From NCBI GenBank assembly GCA_947499565.1, contig CANMOV010000003.1, positions 310,001-374,000 of the forward strand: a stretch of DNA of 64,000 nucleotides, in the 5' to 3' direction. The stretch comes from an uncultured Croceitalea sp. (GTDB lineage: Bacteria; Bacteroidota; Bacteroidia; Flavobacteriales; Flavobacteriaceae). The position numbers and the translations under genes are program-made. This document shows, piece after piece, positions 19,313 to 27,553 of this stretch. The notes under the pieces are model-generated. The model was given only the letters and a program-made list of their open reading frames with translations, did no database searches and was not told where the DNA came from. The first letter of the stretch is position 1. Every line of letters begins with the position of its first letter.

Positions 19313-19936
19313 TTATTCGGTTTTATTAACGTAGATGTTTCCCTCTACGGAGAACAGTTTGTAACTGGAATTCCCTTCCGGAATCTTAGACAAGATTACT
19401 TCTCCATAAGTGCTTTTAGCAGCTATTTTTCCTTCCCTAGTTATCACCTTAATTGTTCCTTTTTGGGTTTTAACATCTACAGTTTCTATAACATTATTAA
19501 GTGTACAGTCACCATTTGCTAAACTAATTTTTAACTGTTTATACTTTCCCCTTGTGACGACCTTGCTATTAGTTCCAAAGACATTTACATTACAGTATTC
19601 TGGTATTATTACTTTAAGCGCAATAGAAATTACTTTATGTGCGCTTAGCTTGTCATTTGGATTAATAAAATTGGGTAAAAAATCTGCACTTACTAGAACA
19701 TTAGCTCCATCTTCTTCTATTCTTACTACCAAATCTTTAGAATATTCTCCTTCTATGGAAGCTTCTACACTAAGTTCTTTACCTTTTGAGGTGCTTAATT
19801 CTACTAAATAACAATTCTTAGTATCTAATTGTATGTATTGCTTGTCTGGATTAAGAATTGTTTTCTCTACCACCTTTTGTCCAATGACAAACTGATTAAA
19901 AAGAAAAAAAGATATGAGTAGATATGAAGCTTTCAT
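19313..19936 (-). CDS. Secreted beta-solenoid-like protein of unknown function
   Basis: A 207-residue protein starting at ATG 19936 (MKASYLLISFFLFNQFVIG-Q signal peptide). A TTG six bases earlier is possible but lies in the T-tract of the terminator just upstream. The body is beta-rich with repeated short strands (DVKTQKGTIKVITREGKIAAKSTYGEVIL), similar to adhesin-like DUF4097-type proteins. I do not assign a family. The start lies only eight bases past the terminator hairpin of the DksA-like gene, so either read-through or a promoter inside the upstream gene must drive it. Confidence 0.7.
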   Translation of the reverse strand: MKASYLLISFFLFNQFVIGQKVVEKTILNPDKQYIQLDTKNCYLVELSTSKGKELSVEASIEGEYSKDLVVRIEEDGANVLVSADFLPNFINPNDKLSAHKVISIALKVIIPEYCNVNVFGTNSKVVTRGKYKQLKISLANGDCTLNNVIETVDVKTQKGTIKVITREGKIAAKSTYGEVILSKIPEGNSSYKLFSVEGNIYVNKTE

Positions 19937-19943
19937 CAACAAA

Positions 19944-19965
19944 AAAACGCCCTTAGGCGTTTTTA
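19944..19965 (-). terminator. Intrinsic terminator after the DksA-like gene
   Basis: The stem AAAACGCC/GGCGTTTT has a four-base loop. On the minus strand it is followed by a seven-T run that leads directly into the start codon region of the next gene (ATG at 19936). It begins at the stop of the DksA-like gene. Confidence 0.82.
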
Positions 19966-20349
19966 TTATTTCTGCATATTCTTAGCCTCAATGCTTAATG
20001 TGGCATGTGGAACTAATTTTAAGCGTTCTTTATTAATCAACTTACCAGTAACACGGCAAATTCCATATGTTTTATTCTCTATTCTTAGTAAAGCGTTCTT
20101 TAAATCACGAATGAATTTCTCTTGACGAATAGCCAACTGGGTGTTAGCTTCTTTGCTCATGGTTTCTGAACCTTCCTCAAAAGCCTTAAAGGTTGGTGAA
20201 GTATCATCTGTACCATTATTACCGTCATTCATATAAGCACTCTTTAATAGCTCTAAGTGCTTTTGTGCTTTTTCTATTTTTTCTTCGATTAAAACCTTGA
20301 ACTCCCCAAGGTCTTTATCTGCGTATCTAACTTTTAAATCTTCTGCCAT
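19966..20349 (-). CDS. TraR/DksA-like regulator with degenerate zinc finger
   Basis: A 127-residue protein. It has an N-terminal coiled coil (about 10-95, KVLIEEKIEKAQKHLELLKSA to RQEKFIRDLKNALLRIE) and a C-terminal TraR/DksA-like finger (YGICRVTGKLINKERL, about 98-122). Classical DksA has four zinc cysteines. Only the first is present here (Cys near 101); the others are Gly/Leu/His-type replacements, so zinc binding is unlikely. In the family such proteins bind RNA polymerase through the secondary channel, and the coiled-coil layout is kept. It is three bases from ileS on the same strand and so probably cotranscribed, then ends at its own terminator. Confidence 0.88.
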   Translation of the reverse strand: MAEDLKVRYADKDLGEFKVLIEEKIEKAQKHLELLKSAYMNDGNNGTDDTSPTFKAFEEGSETMSKEANTQLAIRQEKFIRDLKNALLRIENKTYGICRVTGKLINKERLKLVPHATLSIEAKNMQK

Positions 20350-20351
20350 TT

Positions 20352-23300
20352 TTAGTGTTTTTGGATAAACAATTTAGTGTTCACGTCATCGAAAGCAATT
20401 ACTGTGCCTTCTTCTAAACGTTCTTCATATTTTAGTTCCGCGGTTAGTGTTTCGCTTTTTAAATACGTTTCGTTATTTGCAATAGCTTTTTCTATATAGC
20501 CATCCTTTAATATCTTAAGGTCGATTTTATCGGTAACCTCAAAACCAGATTCTTTTCTCAAATTCTGAATTCTATTAACCAATTCTCTAGCAATTCCTTC
20601 ATTTTTTAAATCCTCATCAATGGTAATATCTAAAGCCACTGTTAAAGGTCCAGAACTTGCGACCAACCACCCTTCAATATCTTGAGAAGTGATTTCTACA
20701 TCTGACAACTGTAAATTAATACTTTTATTATCTAACTCTAGTGTTAATTCGCCTTCTTGTTCAATTTTTTGGATGTCCTCCTGTTGCAATGCATTAATTG
20801 CATTGGTAACGGCCTTCATATCTTTTCCAAATTTTGGCCCCAAAACTTTAAAATTTGGTCGCATTTGTTTCACCAAAATTCCAGAAGCGTCGTCCATTAA
20901 TTCTATCTCCTTGACATTAACTTCAGATTTAATCAAATCAGAAACTGCTTCAATTTCATTACGCTGCGTTTCATTTAAAACAGGCACCATTATCTTTTGT
21001 AATGGCTGACGTACTTTTATCTTTTCTTTCTGACGGATAGATAAAACCAATGATGAAATCTTTTGCGCAGTCTGCATCTTATTCTCCAAATTGGTATTTA
21101 CCATAGCAGCATTAAACTCTGGAAAGTTTGCTAAATGCACACTCTCAAAACCTTCTTTACCGGTTACCTTATCCAAGTCTTTATATAAACTATCCATAAA
21201 GAACGGTGCAATCGGTGCCGATAATTTTGCCACAGTTTGCAAACAGGTATATAAAGTTTGATAAGCTGAAATCTTATCGTGTTGGTAATCTCCTTTCCAG
21301 AAACGTCTTCTGCTTAAACGAACATACCAGTTGCTTAAATTTTCTTGTACAAAGTCAGAAATAACTCTGGCTGCTCTTGTTGGTTCGTACTCATTATAGG
21401 CTTCATCTACTTTCTGAATAGCCGTATTTAATTCCGATAAAATCCACTGGTCCAATTCTGGTCTATCTGCCAAAGCCATTTCTTCCTCAGCATAAGTAAA
21501 CTCATCAATATTAGCATACAGTGAAAAGAACGAATATGTGTTATAAAGCGTCCCAAAAAACTTACGTTTTACCTCAACGATACCATCAATATCAAACTTT
21601 AAATTATCCCATGGGTTTGCATTAGAAATCATGTACCAACGCGTAGCATCCGCTCCATGTTCTGGTAAGGTTACAAATGGGTCTACTGCATTCCCCAGAC
21701 GTTTGGACATTTTCTTGCCTTCCTTGTCCAATACAAGCCCGTTAGACACTACATTTTTATAGGCAACAGAGTCAAAAACCATCGTACCTATGGCATGCAG
21801 CGTATAAAACCAGCCTCTTGTCTGGTCTACACCTTCTGCTATAAAATCTGCTGGGAAAGTTTCATTATTATCTATAAATTCTTTGTTCTCAAAAGGATAA
21901 TGCCACTGTGCATAAGGCATAGAACCGCTATCGAACCAAACGTCAATAAGGTCAGACTCGCGCCTCATAGGTTTCCCCGAAGCAGAAATCAAAGTTATTT
22001 GGTCTACAATATTTTTATGTAAATCGATTTTATCATAATTGGCTTCACTCATATCACCAACTACAAAATCTTCGAAAATATCCTTTTCTAGAACTCCAGC
22101 TTCAATAGCTTTTGCCATTTCAGCCTTCAATTCTGCCACAGAACCAATCATTAGTTGCTCTGTACCATCTTCTGTACGCCAGATAGGTAATGGAATACCC
22201 CAATAACGCGAACGCGAAAGATTCCAATCATTTGCATTGGCCAACCAATTTCCAAAACGTCCTTCTCCAGTTGCTTTTGGTTTCCAATTAATGGTCTGGT
22301 TCAACGCAAACATACGGTCTTTAATATCCGTAACCTTAATGAACCAAGAATCCAGTGGGTAATATAATATAGGTTTGTCTGTACGCCAGCAGTTAGGGTA
22401 ACTGTGCACATACTTTTCAACTTTAAACGCTTTGTTTTCTTCTTTTAGTTTGATGGCAATCTCTACATCTATAGAACGCTCAGGGGCTTCACCATCATTA
22501 TAATATTCGTTCTTTACATATTTGCCACCATACTCTTTAAGCTCTGGTCTAAACTTCCCTTGCAAATCCACTAGGGGAACTGGGTTTTTGTTTTCATCCA
22601 AAACTAATAGTGGTGGTATTTCTGGAGAAGCTTGTTTTGCAACAAAAGCATCATCCGCACCAAACGTAGGTGCTGTATGCACAATACCTGTACCATCTTC
22701 CGTAGTTACAAAGTCTCCGGCAATTACTCGAAAAGCATTTTCAGGATTTTGATATGGTGAGGCATAATCTATTAATTGCTCGTATCTAATCTCTAATAAA
22801 TCTGACCCTTTACACTCCGTTGCAATTAAATATGGTATTTTTTTATCTTCTTTTGAATAGCTAGAAAGCTCTGAAACCTCAGTAGTCTCGTAGAATTTTC
22901 CGCCGAATTGTTTTCCAACTAAGTTTTTAGCTAGAATCACATGAATAGGTTCAAAAGTGTATTGATTGTAGGTTGCTACAACCACATAATCAATTTTAGA
23001 ACCTACAGTTAGCGCTGTATTACTTGGTAAAGTCCAAGGTGTAGTCGTCCAAGCTAGAAAATGCAAATGGTCGAACCTTTTTAAGAATTCCGGCAAGGAA
23101 TTTTCAACGGCTTTAAACTGAGCCGTAACCGTAGTATCTGTAACATCTTGATAGGTTCCTGGCTGATTTAATTCATGCGAACTAAGCCCTGTTCCCGCCT
23201 TAGGGGAATACGGTTGAATCGTATAACCTTTATATATTAATCCCTTATCATAAATCTGCTTTAGCAACCACCAAACAGATTCCATGTATTTAGATTTGTA

Positions 23301-23750
23301 GGTGATGTATGGGTCATCCATATCTACCCAATACCCTACTTTCTCGGTCATTTCATTCCAAACATCTGTATAACGCATTACAGCCTTTTTACAAGCTGCA
23401 TTGTATTCCTCAACAGAAATTTTCTTGCCAATATCTTCTTTGGTAATTCCCAATTCTTTTTCAACACCAAGCTCAATAGGTAAGCCGTGGGTATCCCAAC
23501 CTGCTTTGCGCTTTACTTGAAAGCCTTTCATGGTTTTATACCTAGGAAAAATATCCTTTATTGTACGTGCCATTACATGGTGTATCCCAGGCATTCCGTT
23601 TGCGGAAGGGGGCCCTTCATAAAAGACATAGCTAGGCTTACCCTCCCTAGTAGAGACACTCTTTTCAAAGATGTTGTTCTCCTTCCAGTAGTCCAATACC
23701 GCATCGGCTACTTTTGGTAAATCCAATCCCTTATATTCTGCAAACTTCAT
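20352..23750 (-). CDS. ileS: Isoleucyl-tRNA synthetase, eukaryote-like (IleRS2) type
   Basis: Charges tRNA-Ile with isoleucine. About 1132 residues from ATG 23750 (MKFAEYKGLDLP). A TTG 33 bases upstream is open too but adds nothing conserved. The class I HIGH motif appears as GIHH within PPSANGMPGIHHV (about 57), then GWDTHGLPIE, the editing domain, WFDSGSMPYAQW, and KMSKR (about 679). The length, the GWDTHGLPIE context and the lack of a C-terminal Cys zinc finger resemble the eukaryotic/IleRS2 branch. Members of that branch are often insensitive to mupirocin; that is inferred from the family, not shown here. The gene leads into the DksA-like gene. Confidence 0.96.
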   Translation of the reverse strand: MKFAEYKGLDLPKVADAVLDYWKENNIFEKSVSTREGKPSYVFYEGPPSANGMPGIHHVMARTIKDIFPRYKTMKGFQVKRKAGWDTHGLPIELGVEKELGITKEDIGKKISVEEYNAACKKAVMRYTDVWNEMTEKVGYWVDMDDPYITYKSKYMESVWWLLKQIYDKGLIYKGYTIQPYSPKAGTGLSSHELNQPGTYQDVTDTTVTAQFKAVENSLPEFLKRFDHLHFLAWTTTPWTLPSNTALTVGSKIDYVVVATYNQYTFEPIHVILAKNLVGKQFGGKFYETTEVSELSSYSKEDKKIPYLIATECKGSDLLEIRYEQLIDYASPYQNPENAFRVIAGDFVTTEDGTGIVHTAPTFGADDAFVAKQASPEIPPLLVLDENKNPVPLVDLQGKFRPELKEYGGKYVKNEYYNDGEAPERSIDVEIAIKLKEENKAFKVEKYVHSYPNCWRTDKPILYYPLDSWFIKVTDIKDRMFALNQTINWKPKATGEGRFGNWLANANDWNLSRSRYWGIPLPIWRTEDGTEQLMIGSVAELKAEMAKAIEAGVLEKDIFEDFVVGDMSEANYDKIDLHKNIVDQITLISASGKPMRRESDLIDVWFDSGSMPYAQWHYPFENKEFIDNNETFPADFIAEGVDQTRGWFYTLHAIGTMVFDSVAYKNVVSNGLVLDKEGKKMSKRLGNAVDPFVTLPEHGADATRWYMISNANPWDNLKFDIDGIVEVKRKFFGTLYNTYSFFSLYANIDEFTYAEEEMALADRPELDQWILSELNTAIQKVDEAYNEYEPTRAARVISDFVQENLSNWYVRLSRRRFWKGDYQHDKISAYQTLYTCLQTVAKLSAPIAPFFMDSLYKDLDKVTGKEGFESVHLANFPEFNAAMVNTNLENKMQTAQKISSLVLSIRQKEKIKVRQPLQKIMVPVLNETQRNEIEAVSDLIKSEVNVKEIELMDDASGILVKQMRPNFKVLGPKFGKDMKAVTNAINALQQEDIQKIEQEGELTLELDNKSINLQLSDVEITSQDIEGWLVASSGPLTVALDITIDEDLKNEGIARELVNRIQNLRKESGFEVTDKIDLKILKDGYIEKAIANNETYLKSETLTAELKYEERLEEGTVIAFDDVNTKLFIQKH

Positions 23751-23916
23751 ATCCCTTTGGCTTCTAGAATTCCAAGTTTGCAAAAATAAAAATTTAGACT
23801 GAATTGGATAGCATTCAGTGACTTAAATACAAATAAGGTGTCTACTATTAAGGGATTTACATCTAAATCTTGTTTTTAAGCGTATCTATACAATAACAAA
23901 CACAAAAACTATTAAA

Positions 23917-24273
23917 ATGAAAAAAGTATTTTTAGCCGTATTGGCACTATCAATGACAGCTTCTGTTTTAACTTCTTGTAAAGAAGCAGAGAAGAAAGCT
24001 GAAGACGCTGCTGAGGCAACAGAAAATGCATTAGAAGAAGCTGGTGAGAATATTAAAGAAGCAGGTGAAGATTTAAAAGATGCTGCTAAAGAGGCAGGTG
24101 AGGAGATGAAAGAAGCTGGCGAAGAAATGAAAGAAGCTGGCGAAAAAGCGATGGACAGTATCAAAAAAGCAGGTGAAAACCTTAAAGAAGGTGCTGAAAA
24201 ACTTGGAGAAGATGCTAAAGATGCAGCAAATAAAGTAGCTAAAGATGTAGAAGCAGCTACTGACGACAACTAG
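23917..24273 (+). CDS. Glu/Ala/Lys-rich helical repeat lipoprotein (LEA/apolipophorin-like)
   Basis: A 118-residue lipoprotein (lipobox VLTSC, Cys21) whose mature part is almost purely helical: repeats of the type KEAGEEM, KDAAKEAG and KKAGENLKEGAEKLG. Heptad-spaced Ala/Leu with Glu/Lys faces suggest an amphipathic helix. DNA at 24103-24123 and 24124-24144 is a near-perfect 21-bp direct repeat (one difference), so the array grew by unit duplication. Such sequences resemble LEA-like stress proteins or entericidin-like small lipoproteins. I infer envelope association only. A 127-codon opposite-strand frame is a compositional shadow. A terminator follows directly. Confidence 0.85.
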   Translation: MKKVFLAVLALSMTASVLTSCKEAEKKAEDAAEATENALEEAGENIKEAGEDLKDAAKEAGEEMKEAGEEMKEAGEKAMDSIKKAGENLKEGAEKLGEDAKDAANKVAKDVEAATDDN

Positions 24274-24297
24274 ACACTATACGTCCTAAATTTTTAA

Positions 24298-24332
24298 AAA
24301 CCCTGGCTAATTATGGTCAGGGTTTCTTTTTT
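24298..24332. terminator. Terminator between convergent genes
   Basis: The stem AAACCCTGgC/GtCAGGGTTT (24298-24325, one mismatch pair) is followed on the plus strand by TTCTTTTTTT, ending the lipoprotein gene. Read on the minus strand it is also followed by T, so it can serve the TonB receptor whose stop is at 24332. Confidence 0.85.
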
Positions 24333-26746
24333 TAAAACTTATACCCTAATCCTAAAATTAAATTTGCGCCAGGAGCAACAATACCAGAAGAATAGGTGCG
24401 ATACCGTTGGTTGGTAATATTTTCTAAACTTATTGTAGTTTTTAAAGCATTAGAAATTTGATATTGCGAACGAAAGTTTACCGTGTACCACGAAGGAGAA
24501 TAAGGGTCGCCATTTTCATCCTGAGCATATATGAATGGTTTATTACGCTCCGAAAGTGCTAAATCTGCAAAAGGAATTTCCCCATTATAGTTTAAGAAAA
24601 AATCTGCTTTCCATTTTTGATTTTTCCAAATAACATGCGCATCCGCAAAAGTTGGCGCTACATGGCGCGCAGCAGAATCCGTTCCATCGTCATCCTCTTC
24701 AACACCCTCAGTTAAAGTAAGATTTCCTAAAAAAGACCAATTTTCGTTCATAAACGCTTCTACCCCAAATTCAAAGCCATATACATAGGCCTTTGCCGCA
24801 TTTTGTATGGCTTGTACATTGCTTAATTCTCCATTAAATTCAATTTGGGTTAATCCATTGAATTCAAAATCTCGGCGTACCAAAGCGTCCACCAAATAGG
24901 TGTAAAAAGCTGCTCCTTTTATAACTACTTTATCATTAAAATTTTTACTCACTCCCAATTCTCCATTATACGCGTATTCCGAAACCAAATCTGGATTTGG
25001 CACAACCACCGAACCAGGCTCAGAATCAAATACTTTACCTATATCATCAATATTAGGAGCTCTAAAACCTGTAGACCCATTTAAGGTAATTTGTAAATCT
25101 GCTTTAGGGAACCAACTAACTCCTAAACTTCCCGTAAGTGCTCCTGAGCTTACATTAGCCTCCTCAAAAGGAAAAGGAAAAAAAGTAGTGTCAAATTCTG
25201 CATCTGCAAAAACATGACTGTAGCGGAGTCCAGATAAAAATGTTAGGTTTGGTTTAATTTGATATTCTCCATTTAAATATCCTGCGATGGTTTGCCATGT
25301 AGAACCGTCTGGATGCCTGGCAACCGCTCCCGAAACCTCATTAGTATCAATATTTAAATTTTGACCAACAGAACCTATCTTATTAAAAATATATTCTGTA
25401 CCGTAATACAAACGTAGGTTTCCTATTTTTTTATTCTCAAAATCTAGATTTAAAGACAGTGCATCTACCTGTTCTGTTGTAGTATTTCTAATAGCATCTT
25501 GAAAACCCCTACTATTTCTACTTTCTTCGAAATGTTGATATGCAGTGGTAATCTTTAATCCATCATAAAAACGATTTTTACCTTTTTGTGTTACTTGCAA
25601 GTTCCCCATAAACCATTTTTGCGGGCCATAAAACCATTCCGCAAATCGCAAACCATCTTCATCCGTATTAGGTCTTAATAACCTATCAAATCTAGAAAAG
25701 TCTGAAGTTTCTGAGTAATACAGTCCTAAATCGTAATTCCAATTTTTATTAGGCTTATATCGAAATTTTTGTAGAAAATTAACCTGATTATAGCCGGACG
25801 GCACTTGTTTCTTAGGGTCGCTGTTAGTAACCAAAACGTCTTGCCCATTCTCACGAGTCACAAAATTATTACGCAAATAGGAATCAGGGCCATGTTCTCC
25901 CATCGTTAAATCATCAAAACCATTATAGGTGAAACTGGTATAAGAGGCCCAGGTCTGATGTCCTAAATTAAAATCTACATGTACCGTGTTTTCTTTATTT
26001 GCTGAAGCAAAACGATAATCTACCTTGCCAGAAAAGGTTAAACTATCTGTATATGAAAACCGAGGTTCTTTAGTGAAAAAATTCATCACACCTCCAATTG
26101 CATCACTACCATAAATAACAGAACCCGGTCCAAAAATAACTTCCGTATTTTTTAAAGTGTAGGGGTCTATTGCTATTACATTTTGAACATTCCCTCCTCT
26201 AAAAATGGCATTGTTCATACGCACCCCATCTACGGAAAGTAAAAGACGGTTGGTAGCAAATCCACGTATTAAAGGGCTTCCTCCTCCTAATTGACTTTTC
26301 TGTACAAAGACCTTTCCGCTATTTTGCAATAAATCTGCGGAGGTTTGCGGATTGTTAAAAGCAATACTTCTAGCATCTATGGATACTATTTTTTGAGGCA
26401 CATCTTTACGTTGTTGCTCCCATTTGGAAACAGACATCACAACCTCCTCCAATTGTTCTGGTCTTAGGTTTAAGTAAACTCGATTTCCACGCTTTACTAT
26501 TTGTATTCGCGTAGTTTTAAAAGCCTCGTAGCTAATATGTTTAAATGTGATTCGCTCGTTAGCACCAAAAACTGAAAGGTCGCACCTACCATCAAAATCT
26601 GTAACCGCAGTCTTGGATTTATCCTGATTAAAAACCGCAACATTAACTACGGTATTACCAGAAGTGGCATCCAATACAACAACTTGTTGGGCTTTGGCTG
26701 CTAAGGAAATAAATAGTAGAAATATTAAAAAAACTACATAGCGCAT
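24332..26746 (-). CDS. TonB-dependent receptor, hemoglobin/heme receptor-like
   Basis: About 804 residues from ATG 26746, one base past the recO stop; an ATG at 26764 would add six residues. It has a signal peptide (MRYVVFLIFLLFISLAAKAQ), a CarboxypepD_reg-like domain (about 20-95), a plug with GGGSPLIRGFATNRLLLSVD and GPGSVIYGSDAIGG, and a barrel ending LGLGYKF. In the barrel, FRAP near 560 and NPDL near 585 form the box seen in bacterial heme/hemoglobin receptors. The His often found between these motifs is absent, so heme as ligand is only a suggestion. It is cotranscribed with recO. Confidence 0.9.
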   Translation of the reverse strand: MRYVVFLIFLLFISLAAKAQQVVVLDATSGNTVVNVAVFNQDKSKTAVTDFDGRCDLSVFGANERITFKHISYEAFKTTRIQIVKRGNRVYLNLRPEQLEEVVMSVSKWEQQRKDVPQKIVSIDARSIAFNNPQTSADLLQNSGKVFVQKSQLGGGSPLIRGFATNRLLLSVDGVRMNNAIFRGGNVQNVIAIDPYTLKNTEVIFGPGSVIYGSDAIGGVMNFFTKEPRFSYTDSLTFSGKVDYRFASANKENTVHVDFNLGHQTWASYTSFTYNGFDDLTMGEHGPDSYLRNNFVTRENGQDVLVTNSDPKKQVPSGYNQVNFLQKFRYKPNKNWNYDLGLYYSETSDFSRFDRLLRPNTDEDGLRFAEWFYGPQKWFMGNLQVTQKGKNRFYDGLKITTAYQHFEESRNSRGFQDAIRNTTTEQVDALSLNLDFENKKIGNLRLYYGTEYIFNKIGSVGQNLNIDTNEVSGAVARHPDGSTWQTIAGYLNGEYQIKPNLTFLSGLRYSHVFADAEFDTTFFPFPFEEANVSSGALTGSLGVSWFPKADLQITLNGSTGFRAPNIDDIGKVFDSEPGSVVVPNPDLVSEYAYNGELGVSKNFNDKVVIKGAAFYTYLVDALVRRDFEFNGLTQIEFNGELSNVQAIQNAAKAYVYGFEFGVEAFMNENWSFLGNLTLTEGVEEDDDGTDSAARHVAPTFADAHVIWKNQKWKADFFLNYNGEIPFADLALSERNKPFIYAQDENGDPYSPSWYTVNFRSQYQISNALKTTISLENITNQRYRTYSSGIVAPGANLILGLGYKF

Positions 26747-26747
26747 A

Positions 26748-27467
26748 CTAGTCAAAAACTGCATTTAAAACGGCCAAAGATTTGGGTTTTCTAAATCCGT
26801 GCAAATGTAATTCAAAATAGAGAATTACTGATTTTAAAAGTGATTCACGAATGCCCTTGGCTATTTTTATTCCTTTTAGTGCATCAAAATTTATGCCCAA
26901 AAGTCTTTTGAAGCTTGCTGCATTTTCATTTTCTATTAATGGGTTTAAAGTAGGGCTTGCAACAAATTGCCCTTCCTGCAAATCAAAATAGCTATTTATG
27001 CCTTCAGATTCCTCTGGATAAAAGCCTAAGAATTTGGTCAGATTCAATAAAAATAAAAGATGAAAATTTGCAATTGTTTCATTAGAATCTAACCATTGCA
27101 TGCTATACTCCAAATAATTATATAAACTAGCATCTTGCTGTTCTTCTTGAATACTATTTCCCAGCATTTCTGCTAAAAATAATACCAAACTATTCTTTAC
27201 AATGTCTGTATGCAAGCTCTTATAGGGGTTAAGAACCTTAACCTCTCTAATGGTTTCTAAAGTGCCTTTATTTTTATGTGTAGCCGTAAGTTCTAGCTGC
27301 GTTAAGGGTAGAAAATAAGCAGCTTTCAATTTCCCTTTTTTAGAAGCAAGCACTCCTTTAAGCAAATACGATTTTAAACCATCTGTCTGTGTAAATGCTT
27401 TTACAATAAGACTTGTATCGCCATATTTCAGCGAGGAAAGAACAATTGCTTTGGTTGTTACTTGCAT
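26748..27467 (-). CDS. recO: DNA repair protein RecO
   Basis: 239 residues, typical for RecO, which helps RecA load onto SSB-coated single strands with RecR. The N-terminal OB fold is plain: TTKAIVLSSLKYGDTSLIVKAFT then LKSYLLKGVLASKKGKLK, with PLTQLELTATH after it. A helical C-terminal domain follows. The Cys zinc finger of some RecO proteins is not visible. The stop TAG is one base from the preferred start of the TonB receptor, so the two genes form an operon on the minus strand. Confidence 0.93.
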   Translation of the reverse strand: MQVTTKAIVLSSLKYGDTSLIVKAFTQTDGLKSYLLKGVLASKKGKLKAAYFLPLTQLELTATHKNKGTLETIREVKVLNPYKSLHTDIVKNSLVLFLAEMLGNSIQEEQQDASLYNYLEYSMQWLDSNETIANFHLLFLLNLTKFLGFYPEESEGINSYFDLQEGQFVASPTLNPLIENENAASFKRLLGINFDALKGIKIAKGIRESLLKSVILYFELHLHGFRKPKSLAVLNAVFD

Positions 27468-27476
27468 TTAAAAATT

Positions 27477-27545
27477 GGCAGTTACAGTTGTCAGTAAAGT
27501 TAATTACTACAAACCATAACTGCCTACTTAAAACTGTAAACTATT
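27477..27545. repeat. Inverted repeat and ACTG-rich spacer
   Basis: GGCAGTTA (27477-27484) pairs with TAACTGCC (27517-27524). Around it, ACTG/CAGT units recur (CAGTTGTCAGT, AACTGTAAACT). Such cagt/actg-rich spacers occur in many flavobacterial genomes, to my recollection. It lies between the gdhA stop at 27554 and the recO start at 27467, both on the minus strand. No long T-run is present, so it is a weak terminator at best. Confidence 0.45.
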
Positions 27546-27553
27546 TATTGGTA

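Noticed and set aside
23751-23916. T-box or other riboswitch ahead of ileS
   Set aside because: The sequence upstream of ATG 23750 is short and AT-rich without the T-box core; Bacteroidota generally do not use T-boxes for ileS.
23886-24269. 127-codon minus-strand frame over the helical lipoprotein gene
   Set aside because: The plus-strand frame has a lipobox and heptad repeats. The opposite frame is an effect of the repeated GAA/GCT codons (Ser/Ala/Phe-rich, low complexity).
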